Shown piece after piece: positions 1 through 6,686 of a stretch of DNA of 11,103 bases; position 1 is the first letter of the stretch; each line of letters starts with the position of its first letter. The position numbers and the translations under genes were made by a program. The stretch is from DAIOHQ01 sp036744635. Lineage in GTDB: Bacteria > Planctomycetota > Phycisphaerae > Tepidisphaerales > Tepidisphaeraceae. The stretch spans positions 1 through 11,103 of the forward strand of contig DAIOHQ010000169.1 in the NCBI GenBank assembly GCA_036744635.1, read 5' to 3'. The notes beneath the pieces were generated by a model. That model saw only the letters and a program-made list of their open reading frames with translations. It had not been told where the DNA came from and searched no databases.

Positions 1-54
1 TGGTGATGATGCTGAGCCTCGGCCTGGTCTTCATGAGCAAGAGCGTCTTCCAAG

Positions 55-111
55 CACGGATGAGCAGAGGTGGGCGCGGAGAGTGTCCGCGTTCATCTGT
101 GTTCATCCGTG
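55..111 (+). repeat. 57-bp palindromic element, terminator-like hairpin
   Basis: Positions 55-80 pair with 86-111 around a 5-nt loop (81-85): 25 of 26 positions pair, the only mismatch being 67/99. The outer 9 bp (CACGGATGA / TCATCCGTG) and the inner 6 bp (CGCGGA / TCCGCG) are perfect. Four pairs (64/102, 70/96, 73/93, 74/92) are G-U only if the plus strand is transcribed; on the minus strand they would be A-C mismatches. The right arm is followed by a T-rich tract (114-124). This fits an intrinsic terminator for a gene ending before the window, or a dispersed palindromic repeat used as one. The wording (CATCTGTGTTCATCCGTGG) resembles repeats I know from intergenic regions of various bacteria; that is memory, not a search. 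Confidence 0.7.
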
Positions 112-134
112 GCTTTTCTTTTTTAGGATTTCCC

Positions 135-533
135 ATGCTCACCATCCCCGCACCATTCTTTCGCAAACCCCGCAGCCGCCGCGGCGGCGCATCAACCCCC
201 CCTCCCGCCCCGCCTGGCGTGGCTTTGGTTCTGACGACTGCCGAGTACCACAGCGGCATGGATGTGACCTTGACCTTTGATCGGGCAATCGACATCTCGG
301 CCTTCGACCCCACGCAGCTTACGATGGTCGATCATTTTCCCGGCAAGACCTACAGCGGCGACTCGATCAGCCTGATGGATGTCAACGTCGCCCGCATCTT
401 CCTGGTCGAGACCGGCCCCTACGCCGGACTTGCCTACCAGCTCACCGCCAGCGCTGATACCGGCATCGTGGCCGTCGATGATGGTGGAACCTGGGCGGGG
501 GTGACCGATTTGAATCTGCCGTTTATGGGGTAG
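135..533 (+). CDS. Small protein of unknown function, possible beta-sandwich domain
   Basis: This encodes 132 residues that I do not recognise. I chose the ATG at 135 because AGGA (125-128) lies 6 nt upstream and because the longer in-frame reading back to position 3 would run through the hairpin at 55-111. The N-terminus has a basic patch (residues 8-16, rich in Arg/Lys) and then a short proline run (TPPPAPP). From about residue 30 the chain is beta-prone and acidic, with a VTLTFDRAIDISAFD segment like those in bacterial Ig-like or fibronectin-like folds where two partners of a domain are described as 'differences'. The C-terminus has VDDGGTWAGV and ends in LPFMG. No cysteines, no membrane helix and no clear signal peptide are visible. 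It could be a surface or virion-associated accessory protein, but nothing in the sequence proves this. The reading frame is open and codon use is like its neighbours. Confidence 0.6.
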   Translation: MLTIPAPFFRKPRSRRGGASTPPPAPPGVALVLTTAEYHSGMDVTLTFDRAIDISAFDPTQLTMVDHFPGKTYSGDSISLMDVNVARIFLVETGPYAGLAYQLTASADTGIVAVDDGGTWAGVTDLNLPFMG

Positions 534-766
534 CCATCCGGGAGTTCCACCCCATCGGGGCGATCAGTGCGCCCGCGTCATCCCGGAACTGGCTTGATTG
601 TTCAAAAAGCGTTTCTGCGCATTTTCGCAGTTGACGGCGGGAGTGACTTATCCGTACCATTCCCGGCTGGAATGGGAAGAAAAATGGTTGATGATCTCCA
701 GCGGCAAGGCTGGATATTCATCAGTTGGAGACCCTAGGGGCCTTTCGTTCCATTGCCGTGATCGCC

Positions 767-988
767 ATGAAGAAATACCGCGCCGTTTATCAGGAAATCG
801 TCGGGGAAGGGGATTCGGCCGCGCCGGCCGGGCGCAGAAACATCTACGGGAAATTGCGCCCCACGCTGGAGGCGGCGCAGCACGATGCGCAAATTTTGCG
901 CCTGCGCAATCTGTATGATGTGACGGTTGAAGAGGTCCCGTTAGAGTCGCCAAGCGCTTCTGAAAATTCGCCGCGCCCGAAACTTTAG
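767..988 (+). CDS. Hypothetical small protein (73 aa)
   Basis: The product is a 73-residue soluble protein of unknown function, beginning MKKYRAVYQEI and ending in a Ser/Pro-rich tail (SPSASENSPRPKL). The middle (about residues 20-55) looks helical and charged, with IYGKLRPTLEAAQHDAQIL. No cysteines, transmembrane segment or known motif is visible. The start is uncertain: the ATG at 767 has no obvious Shine-Dalgarno sequence, and an in-frame TTG at 725 would add 14 residues (ETLGAFRSIAVIA after the initiator). The gene stands alone, with a 233-nt gap before it and a large palindrome after it. The amino-acid composition looks like a real protein rather than a chance frame, but this is the least certain gene call in the window. 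Confidence 0.42.
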   Translation: MKKYRAVYQEIVGEGDSAAPAGRRNIYGKLRPTLEAAQHDAQILRLRNLYDVTVEEVPLESPSASENSPRPKL

Positions 989-1086
989 TTCATCCGCAAG
1001 ATCGCGCCACGGAGCCTGCAGCGCTCGTAATACTTCACGATGTGACGCGTACAACTGCCGTGCGCCAAAATGACTGTGCGTGATTC

Positions 1087-1181
1087 GGCGCCATCTGTCA
1101 TCCTGAAGTACTCTGAAGGATCTGGCCTTGAATTGCGATCCAGCCAGATTCTTCAGAGTACTTCAGAATGACACCAGCGCC
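1087..1181. repeat. 95-bp palindromic element between convergent genes
   Basis: Positions 1096-1126 pair with 1143-1173 over 31 positions, with one mismatch (1102/1167) and one wobble (1119/1150). Outside a small internal loop the pairing resumes with GGCGC 1087-1091 against GCGCC 1177-1181. The loop is 1127-1142. The arm carries TGAAGTACTCTGAAG. The element lies in the gap between the plus-strand gene ending at 988 and scpA, which ends at 1249 on the minus strand, so it can serve as a terminator in both directions. The mismatch is C/A on the plus strand but G-U on the minus strand, and the wobble behaves the opposite way, so neither strand is favoured. A smaller 5-bp stem (1191-1195 with 1200-1204, loop TAAT) follows. 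The wider gap, 989-1248, shows nothing else convincing. Confidence 0.75.
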
Positions 1182-1248
1182 TATTGAATGGCGCGTAATC
1201 GCGCACGGTTAAATAGCGCGTTGAGATTGGAATCGACGTTCTCATGCA

Positions 1249-2115
1249 TTACGCATCTTCCCGTTCGGACGGCGCGGCAGGGGGGGCGGCGGGGGTTTCG
1301 TCCTCCGGCGCCAAGTGCAGCGATGCGTGCTCGTAGGTCTTGCGATGCTCGGGGGGCGCGGGCACGATTTCCAACTCTCCCAGCGCCTCCGGCTGGCTGA
1401 CCAGGATTTTCTTTTCCCGGATCAGTTCGAGCAGCGCCAGGAATACCCCGATCATCTCGCTGCGCGACTTGCGCCCCACGATCAGGTCGCGCAGGGTGAG
1501 CTTGTGGTCGCGTTTCAGGCGATCCTCGATGTCGGCCGCGTGCAGATCGATCGGCGTGTCGTCGTAGGTGACTTCGTGAAATTTCTTGCGCCCGCCAACT
1601 TCCTTCATCAGCCGGCTGAAGGCGCCCAGCAGGTCCCAGACCTGCACCTCTTCCAGATCGACCGGCGGCGGCTCATCGGAGGCCTGCCCAGGCAGGGGAG
1701 CGGGATAGCGGGCGAAGCGCTCCTGGTGCGTGTGCTGCTGGCGCTCCAGGGCGGAGGCGGTGTCCTTGAAGCGCTTATATTCCAAAAGCTGCTTCACCAG
1801 CTCCATGCGCGGATCGGCCAGGTCCTGCGCCGCGGTGGTTCCACCCAGTCCCGATTCGGCCGCCGGTGCCTTGGGCAGCAGCATGGCCGACTTGATCTCC
1901 ATCAGCGTCGCCGCCATCACCAGAAAATCGCCGGCCACGTTGATGTCAAAACCATCCGTCTCCTTCATGTCGCGCATCAGCTTGATGAAGCCCATGTAGG
2001 TGTCGGTGATGCGCGCAATCGGGATGTCGTAAATGTCCAGCTCATCGCGCTTGATCAAATACAGCAGCAGATCCAGCGGCCCGTTGTACACTTCGAGTTC
2101 GACGCGATATTCCAT
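1249..2115 (-). CDS. scpA: ScpA, segregation and condensation protein A (kleisin)
   Basis: ScpA is the kleisin of the SMC-ScpA-ScpB condensin: its N-terminal domain binds the SMC neck, its C-terminal winged helix binds the SMC head, and the middle binds a ScpB dimer. The complex helps chromosome compaction and segregation. The 288-residue product has the family N-terminus (YNGPLDLLLYLI at 10-21, then LDIYDIPIARIT at 27-38), the helix FLVMAATLMEIKSAMLLP (64-81), a variable middle, and a winged-helix end (about 205-252) with SEMIGVFLALLELIREKK. A Pro/Ala/Glu-rich tail of about 35 residues follows, longer than in many ScpAs. The ATG at 2115 is preceded by AAGG about 6 nt upstream. scpB, which often follows scpA, is not here: the gene is monocistronic and divergent from kdsD. 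No frameshift is seen. Confidence 0.95.
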   Translation of the reverse strand: MEYRVELEVYNGPLDLLLYLIKRDELDIYDIPIARITDTYMGFIKLMRDMKETDGFDINVAGDFLVMAATLMEIKSAMLLPKAPAAESGLGGTTAAQDLADPRMELVKQLLEYKRFKDTASALERQQHTHQERFARYPAPLPGQASDEPPPVDLEEVQVWDLLGAFSRLMKEVGGRKKFHEVTYDDTPIDLHAADIEDRLKRDHKLTLRDLIVGRKSRSEMIGVFLALLELIREKKILVSQPEALGELEIVPAPPEHRKTYEHASLHLAPEDETPAAPPAAPSEREDA

Positions 2116-2129
2116 GGGTGCCTTTATGG

Positions 2130-2241
2130 GGAGAAGTCGAAGTCAGAAGTCAGAAGCTAGAAGCCAGAAGGTGGGGCGGCAGGGTGCAACCCTGGATTTC
2201 TTCTAGCTTCTAGCTTCTAGCTTCTGAATTCTTGCTTCTCC
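2130..2241. repeat. Heptanucleotide-repeat hairpin, copy 1
   Basis: Both arms consist of 7-nt units of the form GAAGYYR (GAAGTCA, GAAGCTA, GAAGCCA) on the left (2130-2171) and their complement on the right (2199-2241). In the best register about 35 of 42 positions pair, allowing one nucleotide of asymmetry near 2137/2233; because the right arm holds three GCTTCTA units in tandem, the strands can also pair in shifted registers. The loop contains a perfect mini-hairpin (CAGGGT 2180-2185, GCA, ACCCTG 2189-2194). It fills most of the divergent gap between scpA and kdsD. A copy with the same design lies after kdsD. Confidence 0.8.
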
Positions 2242-2250
2242 TCCCGCGGG

Positions 2251-2278
2251 TTGATTTTAGTGCAGCCCGCCGGATAAT
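2251..2278 (+). promoter_or_regulatory. Candidate sigma70-type promoter for kdsD-lpt
   Basis: TTGATT (2251-2256) and GATAAT (2273-2278) are separated by 16 nt and match the -35 and -10 consensus well. Transcription would begin near 2285, almost exactly at the TTG (2286) chosen as the kdsD start, so the message could be leaderless, or translation could begin at GTG 2319. The site lies just beyond the right arm of the heptamer hairpin. This is a pattern match only. Confidence 0.4.
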
Positions 2279-2285
2279 CCAGACG

Positions 2286-3278
2286 TTGTCCGAAAGCATC
2301 ACACAATTTGCCCGCAAAGTGCTGGAATTGGAGGCGGCGGCGGTGCGCTCGCTGACGCGCTGGATCGGTGAGGATTTTCAGCACGCCGTCGATCTGGTCC
2401 TGCGCTGCCCGGGAGCGGTGCTGGTGACCGGGATCGGCAAGGCCGGCCACATCGCCCGCAAGCTGTCCGCCACCTTCTCCAGCACCGGCACGCCCAGCCA
2501 TTTTCTCAGCCCGGCCGACGCCGTCCATGGCGACCTCGGCTCCATCCGCCGCGGCGACGTGGTGATGCTCCTATCCGCCAGCGGCGAGAGCGATGAGATT
2601 CTGCGCCTGCTCTCGATCGTAAAAAAGCTCGATCATCCGGTCATCAGCATCACCGCCTCCAAGGGCAACAGCCTCGGGCGGTTTTCCGATGCGGTGTTGC
2701 AGCTCGGGAAGATCGAAGAGGCCTGTCCGCTGGGACTGGCCCCCAGCGCCTCGACGACCGCCATGCTGGCGCTGGGCGATGCCCTGGCGCTGTCGGTGAT
2801 GAAGCTGCGGAATTTCACGGCGGAGGATTTCGCCCTGTTTCATCCCGCCGGCCAGCTTGGCCGCAAGCTGATCAAGGTGAAGGAGGCGATGACCTTCCGC
2901 ACGGGCGAGAACCTGGCCCTGGCCTCCGACCGGCTGACGGTGGGGCAGGTGCTGCACGAAGTCAGCGCGATCAAACGCCGCAGCGGGGCAGTAGTGCTGG
3001 TGGATGAGAGGGGTTTACTGAGCGGAATTTTCACCGATGGAGATTTTCGCCGGCTGGTCACCCAGGATGAGGGGGCAGCGCTGAAGCGGCCGGTGTCTGA
3101 GGTGATGACCCGCAATCCCAAGCGTGTCCACGCCGAGCAGCTTGCCAGCGAGGCGATGGCGATCATGCGGCCGCTGCGCATCGACGAGCTGCCCGTGGTC
3201 GATCAGGATGGCCGGCCAGTCGGCCTGATTGACGTGCAGGACCTGGTAGTGCTCAAAATGCTGGATATCGAGGCCTGA
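2286..3278 (+). CDS. kdsD: KdsD/KpsF-type arabinose-5-phosphate isomerase
   Basis: The enzyme interconverts D-ribulose-5-phosphate and D-arabinose-5-phosphate in the cytoplasm, the first committed step to Kdo, the inner-core sugar of LPS. From the TTG at 2286 it has 330 residues, against 328 for E. coli KdsD. The SIS domain (about 35-170) carries GIGKAGHIARKLSATFSSTG (49-68), HGDLG (81-85) and ACPLGLAPSASTTAMLALGD (146-165). Two CBS domains follow (about 203-262 and 270-328). With a constant offset of 7, the residues known to be important in E. coli KdsD (K59, E111, E152, H193) align with K52, E104, E145 and H186, so an active enzyme is expected. An in-frame TTG at 2232 would add 18 residues but lies inside the heptamer hairpin and upstream of the promoter candidate; GTG 2319 is a shorter option. 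No start has a strong Shine-Dalgarno sequence. It is followed by the Lpt-like gene, which supports an LPS role over the paralogue GutQ. Confidence 0.93.
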   Translation: MSESITQFARKVLELEAAAVRSLTRWIGEDFQHAVDLVLRCPGAVLVTGIGKAGHIARKLSATFSSTGTPSHFLSPADAVHGDLGSIRRGDVVMLLSASGESDEILRLLSIVKKLDHPVISITASKGNSLGRFSDAVLQLGKIEEACPLGLAPSASTTAMLALGDALALSVMKLRNFTAEDFALFHPAGQLGRKLIKVKEAMTFRTGENLALASDRLTVGQVLHEVSAIKRRSGAVVLVDERGLLSGIFTDGDFRRLVTQDEGAALKRPVSEVMTRNPKRVHAEQLASEAMAIMRPLRIDELPVVDQDGRPVGLIDVQDLVVLKMLDIEA

Positions 3279-3389
3279 AGCTGGAAGGCATGGAGGAGAG
3301 GAGAAGCTGGAAGTCAGAAGCTGGAAGGGGAAAACGTTTCCACGGTGTCTGATTGCTTCTGACTTCTAGCTTCTAGCTTCTTCCTTCCT
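3277..3389. repeat. Heptanucleotide-repeat hairpin, copy 2
   Basis: The core is a 20-bp uninterrupted stem, 3302-3321 with 3355-3374, including one G-U pair (3309/3367). The arms are again GAAGYYR heptamers (GAAGCTG, GAAGTCA on the left; the complement with GCTTCTA units on the right, continuing to about 3380). The loop (3322-3354) holds a mini-hairpin, GGAAA 3329-3333 with TTTCC 3337-3341, matching the design of copy 1. A stray unit GAAGCTG starts at 3277, inside the kdsD stop codon. The element lies between kdsD and the lpt-like gene within the same putative operon, where it could act as an RNA-processing or attenuation site. Confidence 0.8.
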
Positions 3390-3405
3390 GAAACGGGGAG
3401 CGTTG

Positions 3406-6400
3406 ATGCGATCGATCATGATTGTGCTGGTGACAATCGGGCTGCTGGTGGGAGGATTCATCCTCTATTGGTCGCTCCAGCCCGAGCTCAGCGCCCAGGC
3501 GCCATCCACAACCCAGCACGTCCCCGCGAGCCGGCCGACCAGCGGTGGCGGCAACATCTCCGGCGCCGGCGCCGGCGAGCAGCTCTGGGTGGAAAAATAC
3601 GACACAAAGACCAACGAACTCCTTACCCGCTTCCGGGCCAAGCGCTATGACCCCCAGCGCGACAACACGGTCAACGTCACCGATCCCGAGGCGGAGTTTT
3701 TCAGCAAAGGCAAGCTCTCGGTGCGCATGACCGGCAAGGATGGCACCTTCGTGATGAGCGGCGAGAGCGGCAAGTCGCAGGTACTGGGCGCCGCGGCGCC
3801 CAAGACGCCCAACCGCGGCAAACTCCATCTGGTACACATCCTAATGTTCGACGCCGCCGGCGAAAACGTCGCCCTGACCCTGGACCTGAACAATGCCAGC
3901 TTCGACAGCGAAACCTTCGTGATCTCGACCGAATCATTCGTGGACGATCAGGGCCAGACGGTTCCGGCCGACCGCGTGCCGGTGCAGGTGCGCGGCGCCG
4001 ATTATGACTTCGACGGCCAGGGGCTGACGATCCGCTGGAATGACCGCGACCACCGGCTTGAATTGCTCGAAATCGCCCATGGAAAGCAACTCAATATCAA
4101 ACATTTAGGCGCGCTGACGAAGAACGAGGGCGCGCCGGCGTCGCAAGCCTCCACATCCCGGCCAGAGCGGGAAGTTGGCGATCAAACGATTGCGGCACGA
4201 GCGGAAACCGCGGCGCCGCCGCCTGAACTGCATAAGAAGAAAGGCGCAGCCAGCCGGCCCAAGCCGGTGCACGATACCGACCCATTTGTCTACCGCGCCA
4301 CCTTCTACGATGACGTGCGAATCCTCCAGACCGATCTCGCCACCCAGCGCGAAGCGGAACTCGCTCGCGGCGACGTCATGCACGTGGATTTTCTTCCCAA
4401 AGAGGAGAAGAAGCCGCCGCATCCCACTTCCGCGCCCGCGCCGTCAACACGCGAATTGTTGGCCGCGACCACGCTGCCGGTGGCGACATCCCAGCCGGCA
4501 GCCGCGCCGGCCACCATGCCTTCCGATCAGAAATCTCTCGCTTCCCAAGGCCCCGTGCGCGTGCTCTGGACGGGAAAAATGCAGGTGATTCCGGTGCCGA
4601 TCGAGCACCCCTTGCTCCCCGGCGAGGCCGCCATCACCATCGAAGGCGACCACGTCCTGGTGCATCGCGACCAGAGCGCCATTGAGTGCAAGTCCCTCAT
4701 CTACCAAACCCACGATGCCAGCATCCAACTCGACGGCGGCGTCCGCATGAAGACGATCCTGGCCGACGGCGGCCAAGCCATCATCCGCACCGGGCGCATG
4801 GACTATCGCCAGGCCGACCAGCAGGCGGTGCTGACCGGCCGCGGACGGGCGGAAATTCCCCAGGGCAAGGAAATGCTCAAGACCGACTGGTCCAAATCCT
4901 GCACCCTGCATTTTTCCGGCCAAAGCCAGGAGCGCCTCACGATCACGTCGGCGCTGTTTGAAGGGGATGTGGATGTCGAGCACCCGCAGATGTCGCTCAA
5001 TTCCCGGTCACTGGAACTGGATTTCACCGAGGCGCAGGCAACCACCCAGCCGGCCACAAGCACGCGCCCCGCGGCCCTCGAACAACAGTCCCTCAAGCGC
5101 GTGATCGCCAGTGGTGAAGTGAATTGTGCCATCGCAAGCGGCAGCACTCCGCTCAAGGACCCCGCGGCAAAGATTCAACATATCGAATGCGAAAAACTGG
5201 AGCTCGCCACTGCCGCCGGCGCTGACGGCAAGCTCTATCCGAGCAGCCTCAATGCCGAAGGCAACGTCCACGTCTTTGATGACCAACAGGACCTCAAGGC
5301 CGGCCGGCTGGATGCCACCCTCGGACAGGCAGGAGAAAGTACCAGCAAGCCATCGCAATCCGCCGGCCTTGATACGTCCGGCGTTGTGCTTAAGAACCTG
5401 GTCGCACAACAGGATGTGCTCGTCAAAATGGAGGATGGCACGATAGCGAAAGCCGACCAGATCACGCTGGAAACCAAAGATGGCAAACGACAGGTCAAGC
5501 TGCTCGGCCGGCCGAACGCGCAAGTCATCAGCAAGCAAACGACGCTCACCGGGCCGATCATCACCCTCTGGCCCGACGATCAGCAGGCCAGCGTCCTGGG
5601 TGCTGGCACGCTGCACACCATGCAGAACCAGGCCGGCCAGGCGACCGCCCAGCCGCTGGATGTAAAATGGGACACCGGCGTCTCCGTCGACGGCAGCAAG
5701 AATCTGATCGAGGTGACCGGCAACGTCGAGGCGGTGTCAAAACAGGCCGATGGATCGCTCGACAAAGCCTCCGCGCAGAAAATGACCCTGAACCTTTCGG
5801 AGTCGCCAGCCGCGTCGACGAAACCGACAACAAATCAAGCCGGCGAGAATCGCTTTCTCAGCGATCGCGAAATCACGCAGGTGACGCTGCAGGAAAAGGC
5901 GGAAGTCAATTCCTTGCTGACCACGGAAGAGGGTGCGCTGCTCCGCCGGCTGAATCTTTCCGCCGCGACCATCGAATATCATCCCCGCGAAAAACGGCTG
6001 GTCGTTCCGTGTGAAGGCAGGCTGCTGTATGAGGATCACCGCAAGGATCAGCAATCCGCCCCCGCGGACGAAATCGGCAAAGCCCGTGGCGCGGTGGCGA
6101 TGGAATGGAAAAAGGAGATGCAGTTGGATGAGTCCAAGCAACTCGCCTGGATGACCGGCGACGTAGCCGTTGTTCACCAGGCCCAGGGCGCCAACGAGCC
6201 CAGCTTCCGGCTCGACGCCCAGAAAGTCACCGCCGAGTTGCGCGAGGGGGCCACCACAAGACCTGCCTCGCAGCCGTCCACGTCTCCTTCAGATTTGCCC
6301 CGCTTGGAAGTCCGCCGGGTAATCGCCGAAGATCAGGTGAAAGTCACCGCCCAGCAGCTTTCGTTTGAAGCCAACCGCGTCGAATATGATCCCCAAACCG

Positions 6401-6558
6401 ACCTGATGACCGCCACCGGCAAGGACCGCGTCCCCGGCGAGCTGTACGATGACAAAGGCGCCTCGCGCGGCTCCTTCGAAGAACTGGTTTTCAACACCAA
6501 AACCGCCGAAATCAAGAGCATGAAAAAAGCCAGTGGCACGGTCCGGCACAAGTTTTAA
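3406..6558 (+). CDS. Giant LptC/OstA-like LPS transport protein (1050 aa)
   Basis: This is probably a membrane-anchored periplasmic protein of LPS transport. The ATG at 3406 follows GGGGAG (3395-3400) by 5 nt. One membrane helix (about residues 4-24) leaves the rest in the periplasm. Residues 57-235 resemble LptC, with LWVEKYDTKTNELLTRFRA and a GADYDFDGQGLTI segment. Beta-rich OstA/LptA-like modules follow at about 292-335, 384-545, 563-645, 662-740, 751-800, 823-881, 891-949 and 966-1050, with the pattern 'xGxVxV...A..L.Y/L' (for example AEGNVHVFDDQQDLKAGRL). Thr/Ser/Pro/Arg-rich linkers such as ATTQPATSTRP separate many of them. No cysteines outside occasional ones, and no C-terminal anchor, are seen. 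E. coli LptC is 191 and LptA 185 residues, so this is about five times either. The kdsD neighbour supports the role. An alternative is another beta-jellyroll bridge or outer-membrane biogenesis protein; the module limits are by eye. Confidence 0.75.
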   Translation: MRSIMIVLVTIGLLVGGFILYWSLQPELSAQAPSTTQHVPASRPTSGGGNISGAGAGEQLWVEKYDTKTNELLTRFRAKRYDPQRDNTVNVTDPEAEFFSKGKLSVRMTGKDGTFVMSGESGKSQVLGAAAPKTPNRGKLHLVHILMFDAAGENVALTLDLNNASFDSETFVISTESFVDDQGQTVPADRVPVQVRGADYDFDGQGLTIRWNDRDHRLELLEIAHGKQLNIKHLGALTKNEGAPASQASTSRPEREVGDQTIAARAETAAPPPELHKKKGAASRPKPVHDTDPFVYRATFYDDVRILQTDLATQREAELARGDVMHVDFLPKEEKKPPHPTSAPAPSTRELLAATTLPVATSQPAAAPATMPSDQKSLASQGPVRVLWTGKMQVIPVPIEHPLLPGEAAITIEGDHVLVHRDQSAIECKSLIYQTHDASIQLDGGVRMKTILADGGQAIIRTGRMDYRQADQQAVLTGRGRAEIPQGKEMLKTDWSKSCTLHFSGQSQERLTITSALFEGDVDVEHPQMSLNSRSLELDFTEAQATTQPATSTRPAALEQQSLKRVIASGEVNCAIASGSTPLKDPAAKIQHIECEKLELATAAGADGKLYPSSLNAEGNVHVFDDQQDLKAGRLDATLGQAGESTSKPSQSAGLDTSGVVLKNLVAQQDVLVKMEDGTIAKADQITLETKDGKRQVKLLGRPNAQVISKQTTLTGPIITLWPDDQQASVLGAGTLHTMQNQAGQATAQPLDVKWDTGVSVDGSKNLIEVTGNVEAVSKQADGSLDKASAQKMTLNLSESPAASTKPTTNQAGENRFLSDREITQVTLQEKAEVNSLLTTEEGALLRRLNLSAATIEYHPREKRLVVPCEGRLLYEDHRKDQQSAPADEIGKARGAVAMEWKKEMQLDESKQLAWMTGDVAVVHQAQGANEPSFRLDAQKVTAELREGATTRPASQPSTSPSDLPRLEVRRVIAEDQVKVTAQQLSFEANRVEYDPQTDLMTATGKDRVPGELYDDKGASRGSFEELVFNTKTAEIKSMKKASGTVRHKF

Positions 6559-6627
6559 CGGTTGGTACGGAGACTCAAAATGATCCGATTTGCAACTTGC
6601 CCCTCGCCTATGCGTCAAATGATTCCA

Positions 6628-6633
6628 TATAAT
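6628..6633 (+). promoter_or_regulatory. Candidate -10 box for the TPR gene
   Basis: A perfect TATAAT stands 53 nt upstream of the ATG at 6687. No good -35 hexamer sits at the normal 16-18 nt distance (the sequence there is CGCCTA or close to it), and there is no upstream TG extension. It would suggest that this gene can be transcribed apart from the lpt-like gene ending at 6558. No terminator hairpin is visible in the 128-nt gap. Confidence 0.35.
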
Positions 6634-6686
6634 GTGACGATAAGATTTGTTCGATGCTTGCGAGCGGTTCCCAACGAGGTGATGCC

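Noticed and set aside
3..134. In-frame upstream extension of the gene at 135, with a hydrophobic start
   Set aside because: It would translate through the hairpin at 55-111 and the T-rich tract, and the ATG at 135 has a good ribosome site. The first 54 nt may belong to a gene outside the window, but no reading can be proved.
534..766. Gap between the two small genes; a small hairpin at 657-663 with 669-675 (CCATTCC / GGAATGG), and other open frames
   Set aside because: The hairpin is 7 bp with no T-run after it, and the overlapping frames on both strands look like chance translations of GC-rich DNA. No trustworthy promoter was found.
985..1101. A 38-residue minus-strand reading (ATG at 1101, TAA at 985-987) containing CTRHIVKYYERCRLRG
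   Set aside because: It is short, begins inside the palindrome, has no proper ribosome site, and another frame of the same strand reads equally well. Composition is suggestive but not enough.
3500..6500. Long open frames on the other strand and in other frames across the lpt-like gene
   Set aside because: GC-rich coding DNA gives many such shadows; none has domain-like content, and the main frame is continuous and makes sense along its whole length.
6654..6686. Earlier ATG (6654) for the TPR gene
   Set aside because: It has no ribosome site and would put 11 residues before a good signal peptide.
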